The position numbers and the translations under genes were made by a program. A stretch of DNA of 64,000 nucleotides from Nocardia farcinica. GTDB lineage: Bacteria > Actinomycetota > Actinomycetes > Mycobacteriales > Mycobacteriaceae. The number at the start of each line of letters is the position of its first letter. The first letter of the stretch is position 1. The stretch is taken from assembly GCF_001182745.1 (NCBI RefSeq), contig NZ_LN868938.1:2976001-3040000 (forward strand), read 5' to 3'. Under the pieces are notes generated by a model. The model made no database searches, had not been told where the DNA came from, and saw only the letters and a list, made by a program, of their open reading frames with translations. Positions 52,112 through 60,639 of the stretch are shown here, in pieces.

Positions 52112-52287
52112 TCCGGGCGCTGACCCGCTCAGGCGGTGTCGACTGTGCCTGAGCGGGGCGCCCTCCGTGGCCACGCTCCGCTACCGCCTCCGGGCGCTGA
52201 CCCGCTCAGGCGGTGTCGACTGTGCCCGAGCGGGGCGCCCTCCGTGGCCACGCTCCGCTACCGCCTCCGGGCGCTGACCCGCTCAAG
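52112..52287 (+). repeat. Palindromic repeat array C (one partial and two full units)
   Basis: A partial unit end (52112-52133) is followed by full 63-bp units at 52148-52210 and 52225-52287, with 14-bp spacers. Unit ends are CCTGAGCGGG/CCCGCTCAGG in the first and CCCGAGCGGG/CCCGCTCAAG in the second. The right end of the last unit contains the TGA stop codon of the wax-ester synthase (52283-52285, minus strand). The whole 204-bp gap to the large membrane protein gene is repeat apart from about 33 bp next to its start. Confidence 0.85.
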
Positions 52288-53629
52288 CGGCTTTCTCCAG
52301 GTCCGTGAGGCCGTCCTCGAGATGGCCGAGCAGGCGTTGCAGGTGCGGGACGCTGCGGCGGCAGCCGACGATGCCGAAGTCGAGGTAGGCGTCGCGGCTG
52401 CTCACGGTGATGTTGACGGCCTGCCCGTCGAGCACGATCGACAGCGGATAGTTCCCGTCCAGCCGGGCGCCCTGCCAGTACATCGGCACCCGCGGGCCGG
52501 GCACGTTGGAGATGACGATGTTGAACGCGGGCCGGGTCGCGGTGACGAAGCCGGGCAGGCCGACGAGTCCGAGCGGCGCGATCATCAACGCCGACACCGC
52601 CAGCGCGAGCGGCCGGGGCAGGGCGCTCATCTGTTCCTTGCCGATGCGGGCCGATTCGCTGATCGCGGTCAGCCGGGCGGCGGGGTCGGCCAGATCGGTG
52701 GCCAGGTTGCACAGGATGGTGCCCACCCGGTTGCCGCCCTCGTCGGACTCGTCCTCGGTGCGCAACGACACCGGGACCATCGCCACCAGCGGGGTGTCGG
52801 GCAGCGCGTCGTTCTCGATCAGGTAGGCGCGCAGCGCCGCGGCGCACATGGCCAGCACCACGTCGTTGAGGGTGACGCCGGTCCGTTCCCGGATCGCGGC
52901 GATCCGCTCCAACGGCCAGGACTGGGCCGCGCAGCGCCGTGCGCCGCCGATGCGGACGTTGAGCATGGTCTTCGGTGCGGAGAACGGCAGCAGCACCTCG
53001 TGTTCGGCCAGTGCCGTCCTGGCCAGCGCCAGCGTGGCGGGCGGGGTGCGGGCCACGTCCCTGGCCAGCCCGGTCAACCACGAGCGGTCCCCGCCGCGGC
53101 CACCGGATTCGCGCGGCGGGAGGTTCCAGGGCACTCGCAGCTCCGGCGAGTCCGGATCCTCGTCGAGGGTGCGTTGCAGCATCCGCAGCGCCGACACGCC
53201 GTCCATCAGCGCGTGGTGCAGCTTGGTGTATACCGCGAAGCGGCCGTCGGCCAGCCCTTCCACCAGATGCGCTTCCCACAGCGGCCGATGCCGGTCCAGC
53301 AGGGTGCTGTGCAATTGCGAGGTGAGCTCGAGCAGTTCGCGCACGCGGCCGGGCCGGGGCAGGGCCGAGCGGCGCAGGTGATAATCCAGATCGACGGTGT
53401 CGTCGGTGGTCCACGCGATATTTCCGAATCCGCCGAAAATTCGCGCCGGGTGTTTACGGAAGGTGGGCCGGAATTCGGTTGCCTGGCACACTTTCTCGTA
53501 CATCGACCGCACGTAGTCCGGATCGCCGTCCGGCGGCGGGCTGTACAACTGCAACGCTCCGACGTGCATGGGATGTTCGCGGGACTCCGCCAGCAGGAAC
53601 ATCGAATCGGTCGGCGACATCCACTGCAT
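52283..53629 (-). CDS. Wax ester synthase/diacylglycerol acyltransferase
   Basis: A 448-residue WS/DGAT: MSPTDSMFLLAESREHPMHVGALQLY at the N-terminus, the catalytic HHALMDG (residues 138-144), and later ISNVPGPRVPMYWQGARL and the NITVSSRDAYLDFGIVGCR block. It transfers acyl groups from acyl-CoA to fatty alcohols or diacylglycerol to make storage lipids at the membrane. GGAGGACGTC precedes ATG 53629. It is divergent from a LuxR-type regulator. Its stop lies inside repeat array C. Confidence 0.94.
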   Translation of the reverse strand: MQWMSPTDSMFLLAESREHPMHVGALQLYSPPPDGDPDYVRSMYEKVCQATEFRPTFRKHPARIFGGFGNIAWTTDDTVDLDYHLRRSALPRPGRVRELLELTSQLHSTLLDRHRPLWEAHLVEGLADGRFAVYTKLHHALMDGVSALRMLQRTLDEDPDSPELRVPWNLPPRESGGRGGDRSWLTGLARDVARTPPATLALARTALAEHEVLLPFSAPKTMLNVRIGGARRCAAQSWPLERIAAIRERTGVTLNDVVLAMCAAALRAYLIENDALPDTPLVAMVPVSLRTEDESDEGGNRVGTILCNLATDLADPAARLTAISESARIGKEQMSALPRPLALAVSALMIAPLGLVGLPGFVTATRPAFNIVISNVPGPRVPMYWQGARLDGNYPLSIVLDGQAVNITVSSRDAYLDFGIVGCRRSVPHLQRLLGHLEDGLTDLEKAA

Positions 53630-53837
53630 GACGTCCTCCACGACGCAGACAACCGGTACGCCCACGGTATCGGGTGCCGCCACGCGCGCGGGCCGAACCT
53701 GGGATGAAATTTGAATAACAAGATCCGGCGGGTCGAAACCGCAGGTGGGAGTATCCGGTAAATTCCCGTCTCTGAGTGTGCTCGTGGTGAATCGCGTTTT
53801 TTCGGTCCGGGAGGAACATCGAAAAGGCAGGGCAGGC

Positions 53838-56336
53838 GTGAACACTTCGCACGACCCGGGACGGCCACGGCGTTCACCTGTGCCGGTGCCGCCGTTCACT
53901 CCGATCGCCAGGCCGGTCCTGTTCGAGGCCGTCGACGCCGCGATGGCGGCGCGGTCCGGACGGGTGCTGTTGGTCAGCGCACCGGCGGGCGCCGGGAAGA
54001 CGGTCCTGCTCGCCGACTGGGCGACGCACCGTAGTGATCTCGCCGTCCACTGGGTGGGCGCCGCCGACGAGTTCACCGCGGCGGCCGAACCGGCGGCGGC
54101 CGTGCGCGCCCGGCTCGCCACCACCACACCGGGAGTGTTGATCCTCGACGACGCGCATCTGCTGGACGATCCGGCGGCGCTGGCCGGTCTGGAGCGGTTC
54201 CTGCTCGAGGCCCCGCCGGAACTCACCGTGGTGGTCTGTGCCCGGTTCGATCCGCCGATCCGCTGGCATCTGCTCGAACTACAGGCCCGGTTGACCCGGC
54301 TGGGCGCGGCCGAACTGGCCCTCACCCCGGAGGAGATCAGCGGGCTGTGCGCCGAGCACGGCGTCACCCTCGACGAGGCGGGCCGGACGGCGCTGTCCGA
54401 GCTGACCGGCGGCTGGGCCGCGCTGGTCCGTATCACGGCCGTGCACCTGGCCGCGCACCGCGACGAACTCGCGGTGCTGGCGACCCGGCTGCCGCACGCG
54501 GTGGTGGACTATCTGGGCGCCGAACTCCTGGACGGCCTGTCCCCCACCCTGCGCGAGTTCCTCACCGTCACCGGCGTGCCCGCGACGTTCACCGAGAAGC
54601 TGGCCGACGACCTCGTGGGCGGCGGCGCAGGCCACTGCCTCGACGAGCTGGACCGGCTCGGCTTCCCGCTCGTCCGCACGCCCCGCGGCACCGAACTGTG
54701 GTTCAGCTATCACCCGATGCTGCGCGCGCACTTCCGCGCCGAGGCCGACCGCCTCGGCCGCGACCGGATCCGCGCGCTGCACCTGCGCGCGGCGCGCTGG
54801 TTGCACGCCGCCGGGCACCTGCCCGCCGCGCTGACCCACCTGTGCGCGGCCGGTGACCGGGCGCCACTGCTGGATTTCGTGACCGCCGCAGGCCCGACAC
54901 TGGTTCTCGACGGCGCGGGCTCGGTGCTGTTCGCCGAACTCACCCGCACGGCCAACGACGTGCTCGACGACCCGTACGTGTGGGCGCTGCGGGTGCTCGA
55001 CGCGCTCGTGCACGGCGACACCGCCGACGCCGTCGCCTGCCTCGACCTGGCCCTGGCCCGGCGCACCCACCGCACCTCCTTCGCCCCGCGGGCCTGGACG
55101 GACGCGCTGCTGCGCGCCCTCGCCGTCGACGTGGCGGCGGCCACCGGACGGCTGCCCGAGCCGCCGGGCCCGGTGGAACCGACCGGCCACGCGGACATCG
55201 ACTGCTACACCGCGATCCAGGTGGCGACCGCGGCCATCGTGCGCGGGCAACTCGCCGACGGTGAGGAGCTGCTGCACCGCGGGCTCGCCCTGGCCGACCA
55301 TGCCTGCCACCCGCGCCTGGCAGTGCGGGCGGCGGCCCGGCTGGCGTTCGCGGCGGGCGCCGCGGAATCGACCACCGCGATGCGGCAGCGCGCCGGCCGG
55401 GCGCTGGCGCTGGCCCGCGAGCACGACCTGCTCGACTCACCCGACGCCGCACAGGCGATGACGGTCGCCGCGGCCGCGGCCTACCTGCGCGGGGAGCAGC
55501 CCGAGCCCACCCAGCTGGCGGCGGCGCTGGCCATGCACCGCGACCGGGACGGCGCGCACAGTCCGCTCGTCGGCAGGCACGGCCACCTCGTCGGGCAACT
55601 GCTGGCCGCCGAGACCGGCACGGCGGTGGACGCCCTGCACCGCGACATGATCGCCCTGCTCGATCACGACGGGATCGCCGCCAGCACGGCGGCGCTGCTC
55701 CCGCACGTGGTGTGGGCGCTGCTGCGCAGGCACGAACCGCGGACCGCGCGACTGCTGGTGGACCGGGCCCGCAACCTGCTCGGTGACGTGCCCGACGTCA
55801 CGCTGGCGCGCGGAGCGTGCGCGCACGCCGAGGAGAAGCCGCGCCAGACCCTGGAGCTGGTCGAGCCGCTGTTGCGTGAGCCCGCGGCGCTGCGGCCGAG
55901 CAGCCGGGTCACCGCGCGCCTGCTGTGCGCGATCGCCCGCTACCGCCTCGACCGCCCGCGCGCCGCGGGCGACATGCTCGACCGCGCGGTGCGGGACGCG
56001 GCCGACGAGGAATTCGTGCGGCCGTTCCTCGACGTGCCGGGCGCGGTCGCCCTGCTCGACGTCTTCTCGGGCCGGTTCGGCCGTGACGAACCGTTCGTCG
56101 CCCGCGTGCGCGCCAACCCCGCGGCCCGCAGGGAGATCGCGCGGCCGGCGTTGACCGACACCGAACTGCTCGTGCTCAAACAGTTGCCGACCGGCCGCAC
56201 CGTCGGCCAGATCGCCGCGGACCTCGGCGTGTCGATCAATACGGTGAAGACCCACCTCCGCGGCATCTATGGCAAACTCGGCGCGAATTCCCGCGTCGGC
56301 GCGCTCGACACGGCCCGGCGCAGCGGCCTGCTCTGA
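53838..56336 (+). CDS. Large ATP-binding LuxR-type regulator (MalT-like)
   Basis: An 832-residue regulator: N-terminal ATPase with Walker A SAPAGAGKTVLL (about 47-58) and Walker B GVLILDDAHLL, a long helical repeat middle region, and a C-terminal LuxR HTH (LTDTELLVLKQLPTGRTVGQIAADLGVSINTVKTHLRGIYGKLG). This is the MalT/LAL type, which senses a ligand through the helical arm. GTG 53838 is chosen; the frame is open to a GTG at 53745. It is divergent from the wax-ester synthase and 15 bp upstream of galT, so either could be a target. Confidence 0.92.
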   Translation: MNTSHDPGRPRRSPVPVPPFTPIARPVLFEAVDAAMAARSGRVLLVSAPAGAGKTVLLADWATHRSDLAVHWVGAADEFTAAAEPAAAVRARLATTTPGVLILDDAHLLDDPAALAGLERFLLEAPPELTVVVCARFDPPIRWHLLELQARLTRLGAAELALTPEEISGLCAEHGVTLDEAGRTALSELTGGWAALVRITAVHLAAHRDELAVLATRLPHAVVDYLGAELLDGLSPTLREFLTVTGVPATFTEKLADDLVGGGAGHCLDELDRLGFPLVRTPRGTELWFSYHPMLRAHFRAEADRLGRDRIRALHLRAARWLHAAGHLPAALTHLCAAGDRAPLLDFVTAAGPTLVLDGAGSVLFAELTRTANDVLDDPYVWALRVLDALVHGDTADAVACLDLALARRTHRTSFAPRAWTDALLRALAVDVAAATGRLPEPPGPVEPTGHADIDCYTAIQVATAAIVRGQLADGEELLHRGLALADHACHPRLAVRAAARLAFAAGAAESTTAMRQRAGRALALAREHDLLDSPDAAQAMTVAAAAAYLRGEQPEPTQLAAALAMHRDRDGAHSPLVGRHGHLVGQLLAAETGTAVDALHRDMIALLDHDGIAASTAALLPHVVWALLRRHEPRTARLLVDRARNLLGDVPDVTLARGACAHAEEKPRQTLELVEPLLREPAALRPSSRVTARLLCAIARYRLDRPRAAGDMLDRAVRDAADEEFVRPFLDVPGAVALLDVFSGRFGRDEPFVARVRANPAARREIARPALTDTELLVLKQLPTGRTVGQIAADLGVSINTVKTHLRGIYGKLGANSRVGALDTARRSGLL

Positions 56337-56351
56337 TCGAAAGAGGCGCGA

Positions 56352-57437
56352 ATGCACAGGACCCGGCGCAGCCTGGCCGACGGCCGGGAGATCTACTACT
56401 ACGACGCCGAGCCGGTCCCGCGGACCGCCGTGGACAGCCGCGAGCTGCCCACGACGTCGACCCATTCCCAGGCGCGATTCGATCCGTTGCTGGGCGAATG
56501 GGTCGTGATCGCCTCACACCGCCAGACCCGGACCTTCCTGCCGCCCGCCGATCTGTGCCCGCTGTGCCCCTCCACGCCGGACCGGGCCACCGAGATCCCC
56601 GAGGCGGACTACCAGGTGGCGGTGTTCGAGAACCGCTTCCCCTCGCTGTCCACCGACCGCATCGAGCTGCCGGAGACGGTCACCGGGGCGCCGCTGTCGG
56701 CCCTGCGCAACGGATTCGGCCGCTGCGAGGTGGTCTGTTTCACCAGCGATCACGACGCGTCGTTCGCCGATCTGGATCCGGCCCGGGCGCGCCTGGTGGT
56801 CGACGTGTGGGCCGACCGGACCGCGGAGCTGGCCGCGATCGAGGGCATCGAGCAGGTGTTCTGTTTCGAGAACCACGGCGCCGAGATCGGCGTGACGCTG
56901 ACCCATCCGCACGGCCAGATCTACGCCTACCCGTTCGTCACCCCCCGAGTGGCGAAGATCGCCGGTAACGTCCGGCGTTACCGGGAAGCCCACGCGCGCA
57001 ATCTCTTCGGCGACATCCTCGACGCCGAGCGGCGCGCGGAGCTGCGTGTCGTGGGCGCCAACGACGAGTGGACGGCGTTCGTGCCGCCGTTCGCGCGCTG
57101 GCCCTACGAGGTACAGCTCTACCCGCACCGGCAGGTCGCCGACCTGCCCGACCTCGACGACGCCCAGCGCGACGGCTTCGCCGCCCTGTACCTCGACGTC
57201 CTCGGCCGCTTCGCCCGCCGGTTCGACGCGCCGATGCCCTATGTCGCCGCCTGGAACCAGGCGCCGACCGCGGATGCCGCTGTGCCGCGCGAGGATTGGT
57301 GGCTGCACCTGCAACTGTTCTCGATCCGGCGGGCCCCGGGCAAGCTGAAGTATCTGGCCGGGTCGGAGTCGGGCATGCACGTGTTCGTCAACGACACCAC
57401 CCCCGAGACCGTCGCCGCCGAACTCCGCGACGTCTGA
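56352..57437 (+). CDS. galT: Galactose-1-phosphate uridylyltransferase
   Basis: A 361-residue GalT with the active-site HPHGQ in [12 protein letters not shown] (about residue 188), FENHGAEIG upstream, zinc-type cysteines in LCPLCPS, and late [10 protein letters not shown]. It exchanges UMP between UDP-glucose and galactose 1-phosphate in the Leloir pathway. It follows the LuxR-type regulator after 15 bp and may be co-transcribed. galK and galE are not in the window. Confidence 0.94.
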   Translation: MHRTRRSLADGREIYYYDAEPVPRTAVDSRELPTTSTHSQARFDPLLGEWVVIASHRQTRTFLPPADLCPLCPSTPDRATEIPEADYQVAVFENRFPSLSTDRIELPETVTGAPLSALRNGFGRCEVVCFTSDHDASFADLDPARARLVVDVWADRTAELAAIEGIEQVFCFENHGAEIGVTLTHPHGQIYAYPFVTPRVAKIAGNVRRYREAHARNLFGDILDAERRAELRVVGANDEWTAFVPPFARWPYEVQLYPHRQVADLPDLDDAQRDGFAALYLDVLGRFARRFDAPMPYVAAWNQAPTADAAVPREDWWLHLQLFSIRRAPGKLKYLAGSESGMHVFVNDTTPETVAAELRDV

Positions 57438-57446
57438 CCGCGCCGG

Positions 57447-57716
57447 CTACGCCGCGACGCCCGCCGACCCGGTCTCGGCCAGCGGCCGCACCGCCACGGC
57501 CTCCGCGCGGCCCGCCGAACGGACGAATCGCACCGGCTGGCCCTCGACCAGGGTCCGGTAGCCGCTCATCTCGATACTGGAGAAGTCGACGAAGACGGGG
57601 CCGCGCGGCCCCTCGGCCGGTTCGATGAATCCGAACCCCTTCGGCGCGTCGAACCACGCGACCGTGCCGTGGTACCAGGTCGACGCCTCCGGCGGCGCGG
57701 GCATCGCACAGGTCAT
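57447..57716 (-). CDS. Cold-shock-domain protein
   Basis: An 89-residue protein with a cold-shock domain: [18 protein letters not shown] contains RNP1 (KGFGFI) and [12 protein letters not shown] contains RNP2. The C-terminal 25 residues are an extension beyond the usual 67-residue domain. It binds single-stranded nucleic acid. It is convergent with galT (9-bp gap) and divergent from pncC. Confidence 0.92.
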   Translation of the reverse strand: MTCAMPAPPEASTWYHGTVAWFDAPKGFGFIEPAEGPRGPVFVDFSSIEMSGYRTLVEGQPVRFVRSAGRAEAVAVRPLAETGSAGVAA

Positions 57717-57841
57717 GGCTTCCCTCCTGATCGTGTCCCGCCGCGGCGTCGGCGGCGAGTCCAGGCGGATTTCCCGCTTCCGCGCCGCCGAAACACCGCG
57801 CGCAGCCGAGGAGCCTGCCGCCCGCAGACACGGTAGCGTCG

Positions 57842-58348
57842 ATGGACGAGAACCGCAGAAGGGAGTACCGGGTGACCGACGAATCGCAGCGGGCGGAGGA
57901 ACTCGCCGAAGTGGCTCTGCGCCAGGGCATCACGATCGCCGTCGCCGAATCGCTCACCTCCGGCAAACTGTCGGCCGCGCTCGGCGCGGCGGGTGATTCC
58001 GCCGAGTGGTTCCGCGGCGGCATCGTCTCCTACAGCGCCCAGGTCAAACACCGGCTGCTCGACGTGCCCGATGTACCGGTGGTCTCCGCGACGGCCGCCG
58101 CCGCGATGGCCGCGGGTGCCCGGCGCCTGCTCGAGGCGGACGTGGCGGTGGCGGTGACCGGTGTCGGTGGGCCGGACCCGCAGGATGGCGAGCCCGCCGG
58201 GTCGGTGTGGTTCGGGGTCGTCTCCGGCGACGGCGAGCTCACCCGGCACCACGTGTTCGACGGCGAACCCGTCGAGGTGCTCGAGCAGACCGTCGACCGG
58301 GCGGTCGAACTCCTGCTCGAGGTCGTGCGCGGGGACGCCGCGCAGTAG
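57842..58348 (+). CDS. pncC: Nicotinamide-nucleotide amidase (CinA C-terminal domain)
   Basis: A 168-residue stand-alone CinA C-terminal domain: [44 protein letters not shown] and [25 protein letters not shown]. It deamidates NMN in pyridine-nucleotide recycling. The ATG at 57842 is used; a GTG 10 codons later ([11 protein letters not shown]) is equally plausible. It is divergent from the cold-shock gene. Confidence 0.92.
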   Translation: MDENRRREYRVTDESQRAEELAEVALRQGITIAVAESLTSGKLSAALGAAGDSAEWFRGGIVSYSAQVKHRLLDVPDVPVVSATAAAAMAAGARRLLEADVAVAVTGVGGPDPQDGEPAGSVWFGVVSGDGELTRHHVFDGEPVEVLEQTVDRAVELLLEVVRGDAAQ

Positions 58349-58392
58349 CCCGAGCGGGCAGGCCGCCCCCGGCCAGGCGCATCCCCCGTCGG

Positions 58393-58662
58393 TCAGTCGT
58401 GCGCGTGCAGGCGCGCCACCACCTCGGGGCGGCGCAGGGGCGGCACGGTCTTGGGCGGAACCTTGCGCTCGGGTAGACGTTCCAGCAGGCGGGTGGTCGC
58501 CGCCGCGATCTCGGCCACGGCCTCGTCGACCGCGGGCCGGGTGGCCGCGGAAATGCTGGACAGCCCGCCGACCTTGCGCACGTACTGCAACGCCGCGGCC
58601 TGGATCTCCTCGGGCGTCGCGGCGGGCTCCAGCCCGCGCAGAGCGGTGATGTTTCGGCACAT
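58393..58662 (-). CDS. DUF2277-family small protein
   Basis: An 89-residue protein starting MCRNITALRGLEPAATPEEIQAAALQYVRKVGG, the signature of the DUF2277 family. The conserved Cys-Arg-Asn start and a helical ALQYVRKV segment are present. Function is unknown. It is convergent with pncC and divergent from the STAS protein. The 160-bp gap to the right holds no gene. Confidence 0.9.
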   Translation of the reverse strand: MCRNITALRGLEPAATPEEIQAAALQYVRKVGGLSSISAATRPAVDEAVAEIAAATTRLLERLPERKVPPKTVPPLRRPEVVARLHAHD

Positions 58663-58822
58663 ACCCCGAGGCTAGCGCGCCCCGCGCGACGAACTGGTCG
58701 GTCGACGAATTCGGCTGCGGCACAAGCGCGCAAACTCCGCCGATGCGCCCGCACGGGGGTATACGATGCGGCGGGGCGGGCCGACGCGCGCCGCCGTGGC
58801 GTCTCGATCGATGGAGGACCCG

Positions 58823-59731
58823 GTGTCGGAAGTGTTCAGCCCCGCGCAGGCGCAGCCGGGCGTGGGCGGCAACGGTGAACGCCTGCTCTCGGAACTGGTG
58901 GAGCACCTGCGGCAGAACCGCACCGCCCTGCGCGAGGAGTGGGCGCGGCGCATCACCGACGCCCAGCTGCTCACCGCCATGACCCCGGAGGAGATCTTCT
59001 CCGAGGCCACCTCCATCTACGACAACTACGTCGAGGTGCTCGAGACCGGCAGCGTCGAGGCACTCCAGGCCTACGCCCGCGACCTGTCCGAACGCATCAT
59101 CCCCCGGGGCGTGGAGACCGACGAGGTGCTCGGCATCGTGCTGCTGCTGCGCGACGTGCTCGCGCGCTCGCTGTTCGAGAAGTACCAGTCCAACTTCGAA
59201 CTGCTCAACCACGCGCTCGACGCCTACGAACCCGCCGCCAACCGGATCGCGAGCACCGTGGCGATCTCCTTCGTCGAGGAGCGGGAACGGATCATCCGCC
59301 AGCAGCAGGAGGCCATCCGCGAGCTGTCCACGCCGGTGCTGCAGGTGCGCGAGCAGTTGCTGATCCTGCCGATCATCGGCGTGCTCGACAGCCAGCGCGC
59401 CCGCCAGCTCACCGAGCAACTGTTGCGCGCCATCCGAGCGAACCGTGCCAAGGTGGTGGTCATCGACATCACCGGCGTGCCCGACATCGACTCCACCGTG
59501 GCCAACCATCTCGTCCAGACCGTCGACGCGTCGGGCCTGATGGGCGCGAACGTGATCATCACCGGCCTGTCCTCGGAGATCGCGCTGACGCTGGTGACGA
59601 TCGGGCTGGACCTGTCGAAGATGAACGCCGTCGGCGACCTGCAGGGCGGCATCGAGGAGGCCGAGCGGCTGCTCGGCTACGCGGTGACCCGCACGGGCGA
59701 GCACGGCGGGCGCGCCGAGCCCGCCCACTGA
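58823..59731 (+). CDS. RsbR-like STAS-domain stress-signalling protein
   Basis: A 302-residue protein with an N-terminal RsbR-type helical sensor domain (about 20-155), a linker helix (SFVEERERIIRQQQEAIRELSTPVLQV) and a C-terminal STAS domain (about 180-290) with VVVIDITGVPDIDSTVANHL; the serine after PDID sits at the phospho-acceptor site. It resembles RsbR/RsbRD stressosome proteins that gate general-stress sigma factors. GTG 58823 has GGAGGA directly upstream and is preferred to ATG 58811. RsbS and RsbT are not nearby. It is convergent with a MerR gene. Confidence 0.9.
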   Translation: MSEVFSPAQAQPGVGGNGERLLSELVEHLRQNRTALREEWARRITDAQLLTAMTPEEIFSEATSIYDNYVEVLETGSVEALQAYARDLSERIIPRGVETDEVLGIVLLLRDVLARSLFEKYQSNFELLNHALDAYEPAANRIASTVAISFVEERERIIRQQQEAIRELSTPVLQVREQLLILPIIGVLDSQRARQLTEQLLRAIRANRAKVVVIDITGVPDIDSTVANHLVQTVDASGLMGANVIITGLSSEIALTLVTIGLDLSKMNAVGDLQGGIEEAERLLGYAVTRTGEHGGRAEPAH

Positions 59732-59735
59732 CCGG

Positions 59736-60071
59736 TCAGGATTCCGACCGCAGGCTCTCGTTGTCGGCGCGTAGCCGCTGGTTGTCCTCGTGCAACGCGG
59801 CGTTGTCGTCCTCGAGTGCCAGGATGCGGCGCACGCCCGCCAGGTTCACCCCGGAGGCCACCAGCGAGGTGATGCGCCGCAACCGCGCCAGATCGTCGCC
59901 GCTGTACCGACGGGTGCCGCCATCGCTGCGCGCGGGAGTGAGCAGCCCGTGACGCTCGTACAGGCGCAGGGTCTGCACGCCGATACCCGCCAGTCCGGCG
60001 GCGACGGAGATGCCGTACACGGCCTCGTCGGGGGCGGGCAGATGTGACGCCCGGCCCTGATCGTCGTCCAT
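59736..60071 (-). CDS. MerR-family regulator (HspR-like)
   Basis: A 111-residue MerR protein: YGISVAAGLAGIGVQTLRLYERHGLLTPARSDGGTRRYSGDDLARLRRITSLVASGVNLAGVRRIL, then a leucine-rich coiled coil (ALEDDNAALHEDNQRLRADNESL). The winged HTH with RLYERHGLL resembles HspR, repressor of heat-shock genes, but no HspR-type CTTGAGT dyad was seen nearby. The ATG at 60071 is preceded by GGAAGAGGGATCC. It is divergent from a 53-residue gene with a strong promoter. Confidence 0.9.
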   Translation of the reverse strand: MDDDQGRASHLPAPDEAVYGISVAAGLAGIGVQTLRLYERHGLLTPARSDGGTRRYSGDDLARLRRITSLVASGVNLAGVRRILALEDDNAALHEDNQRLRADNESLRSES

Positions 60072-60110
60072 GGATCCCTCTTCCGTGTTCCCTTCTGCGC
60101 TCAGATTACA

Positions 60111-60151
60111 TATTGGTGGGGGTTGAACTCTATTGGTGGCACTGCTATAAG
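60111..60151 (+). promoter_or_regulatory. Promoter with direct repeats upstream of the 53-residue gene
   Basis: TTGAAC (60123-60128) and TATAAG (60146-60151) are 17 bp apart, a near-consensus vegetative promoter. TATTGGTGG occurs twice (60111-60119 and 60131-60139), 20 bp or two helical turns apart, overlapping the -35 region and spacer. The area is unusually AT-rich for this window. A regulator, perhaps the divergent MerR protein, may bind the direct repeats. Confidence 0.6.
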
Positions 60152-60203
60152 AAATCTATATCTACGGGCATAGGTTATCTGACATCGCGAGAGGGAGGTG
60201 CCC

Positions 60204-60365
60204 GTGTCGGCAACCGAGAGCTCGACCACCCCGACAGCACGGCCGGCCATCGAGGGCGAGAGTCCGGTCGTCTGGCCCGATCCCAGCCCGCTCACCGGAT
60301 GGTGGGAGCGCGTCATGCGGGGTGGCCCCGTCGACCGCACCCCGGCCCGCCGCGACGCCGCGTGA
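60204..60365 (+). CDS. 53-residue hypothetical protein
   Basis: A short frame from GTG 60204 to TGA 60363-60365 with a perfect GGGAGG site six bases upstream and a strong promoter further up. The protein is Ser/Thr/Pro-rich at the N-terminus and has a central VVWPDPSPLTGWWERVMRGG segment with three tryptophans. No signal peptide or membrane span is seen. A terminator-like hairpin follows at 60393-60421. The expression signals make it a convincing gene of unknown function. Confidence 0.7.
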   Translation: MSATESSTTPTARPAIEGESPVVWPDPSPLTGWWERVMRGGPVDRTPARRDAA

Positions 60366-60392
60366 GGAGTCCGCGCCCGAGCGGTGCCGAGG

Positions 60393-60421
60393 AAGGCGAT
60401 CAGCGTTCGGCTGGTCGCCTT
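60393..60421 (+). terminator. Hairpin terminator after the 53-residue gene
   Basis: AAGGCGATCAGC (60393-60404) pairs with GCTGGTCGCCTT (60410-60421) over 12 positions with one G-T pair; the loop is GTTCG. It lies 28 bp after the stop. No long T-run follows, as is common in this GC-rich group. Confidence 0.62.
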
Positions 60422-60480
60422 CGTCGTGTCCGGGTGTGGGTGATTGCGTCCGCACCGAGGCAGCCGCTATTGTCGGCCAT

Positions 60481-60531
60481 CGATACCAACTAGTCTCTTT
60501 TTGTTCATCGACTGGTCGATCTTCGGTATCG
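60481..60531 (+). promoter_or_regulatory. Nested inverted repeats upstream of the GGDEF gene
   Basis: CGATACC (60481-60487) and GGTATCG (60525-60531) enclose a second perfect dyad ATCGAC-TG-GTCGAT (60507-60520). They lie 109-159 bp before the ATG of the GGDEF protein, where promoter elements are expected. The pair could be operators or an RNA fold; evidence is only the symmetry. The rest of this 274-bp gap holds no gene. Confidence 0.4.
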
Positions 60532-60639
60532 GCACCTCGGGCAGGTGGATCGCGGCGCAGGGTGGGCATTCGCCGGATCTGGCGGGGTGGCAGGAGCAGT
60601 TCCGGGCACGAGCCGCATCGTTCGACGAACAGGATTCGC

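Noticed and set aside
58349..58380. Another copy of the palindromic repeat after the pncC stop
   Set aside because: Only about ten bases (CCCGAGCGGG) match an end; the interior and second end are missing, so it may be chance or a decayed remnant.
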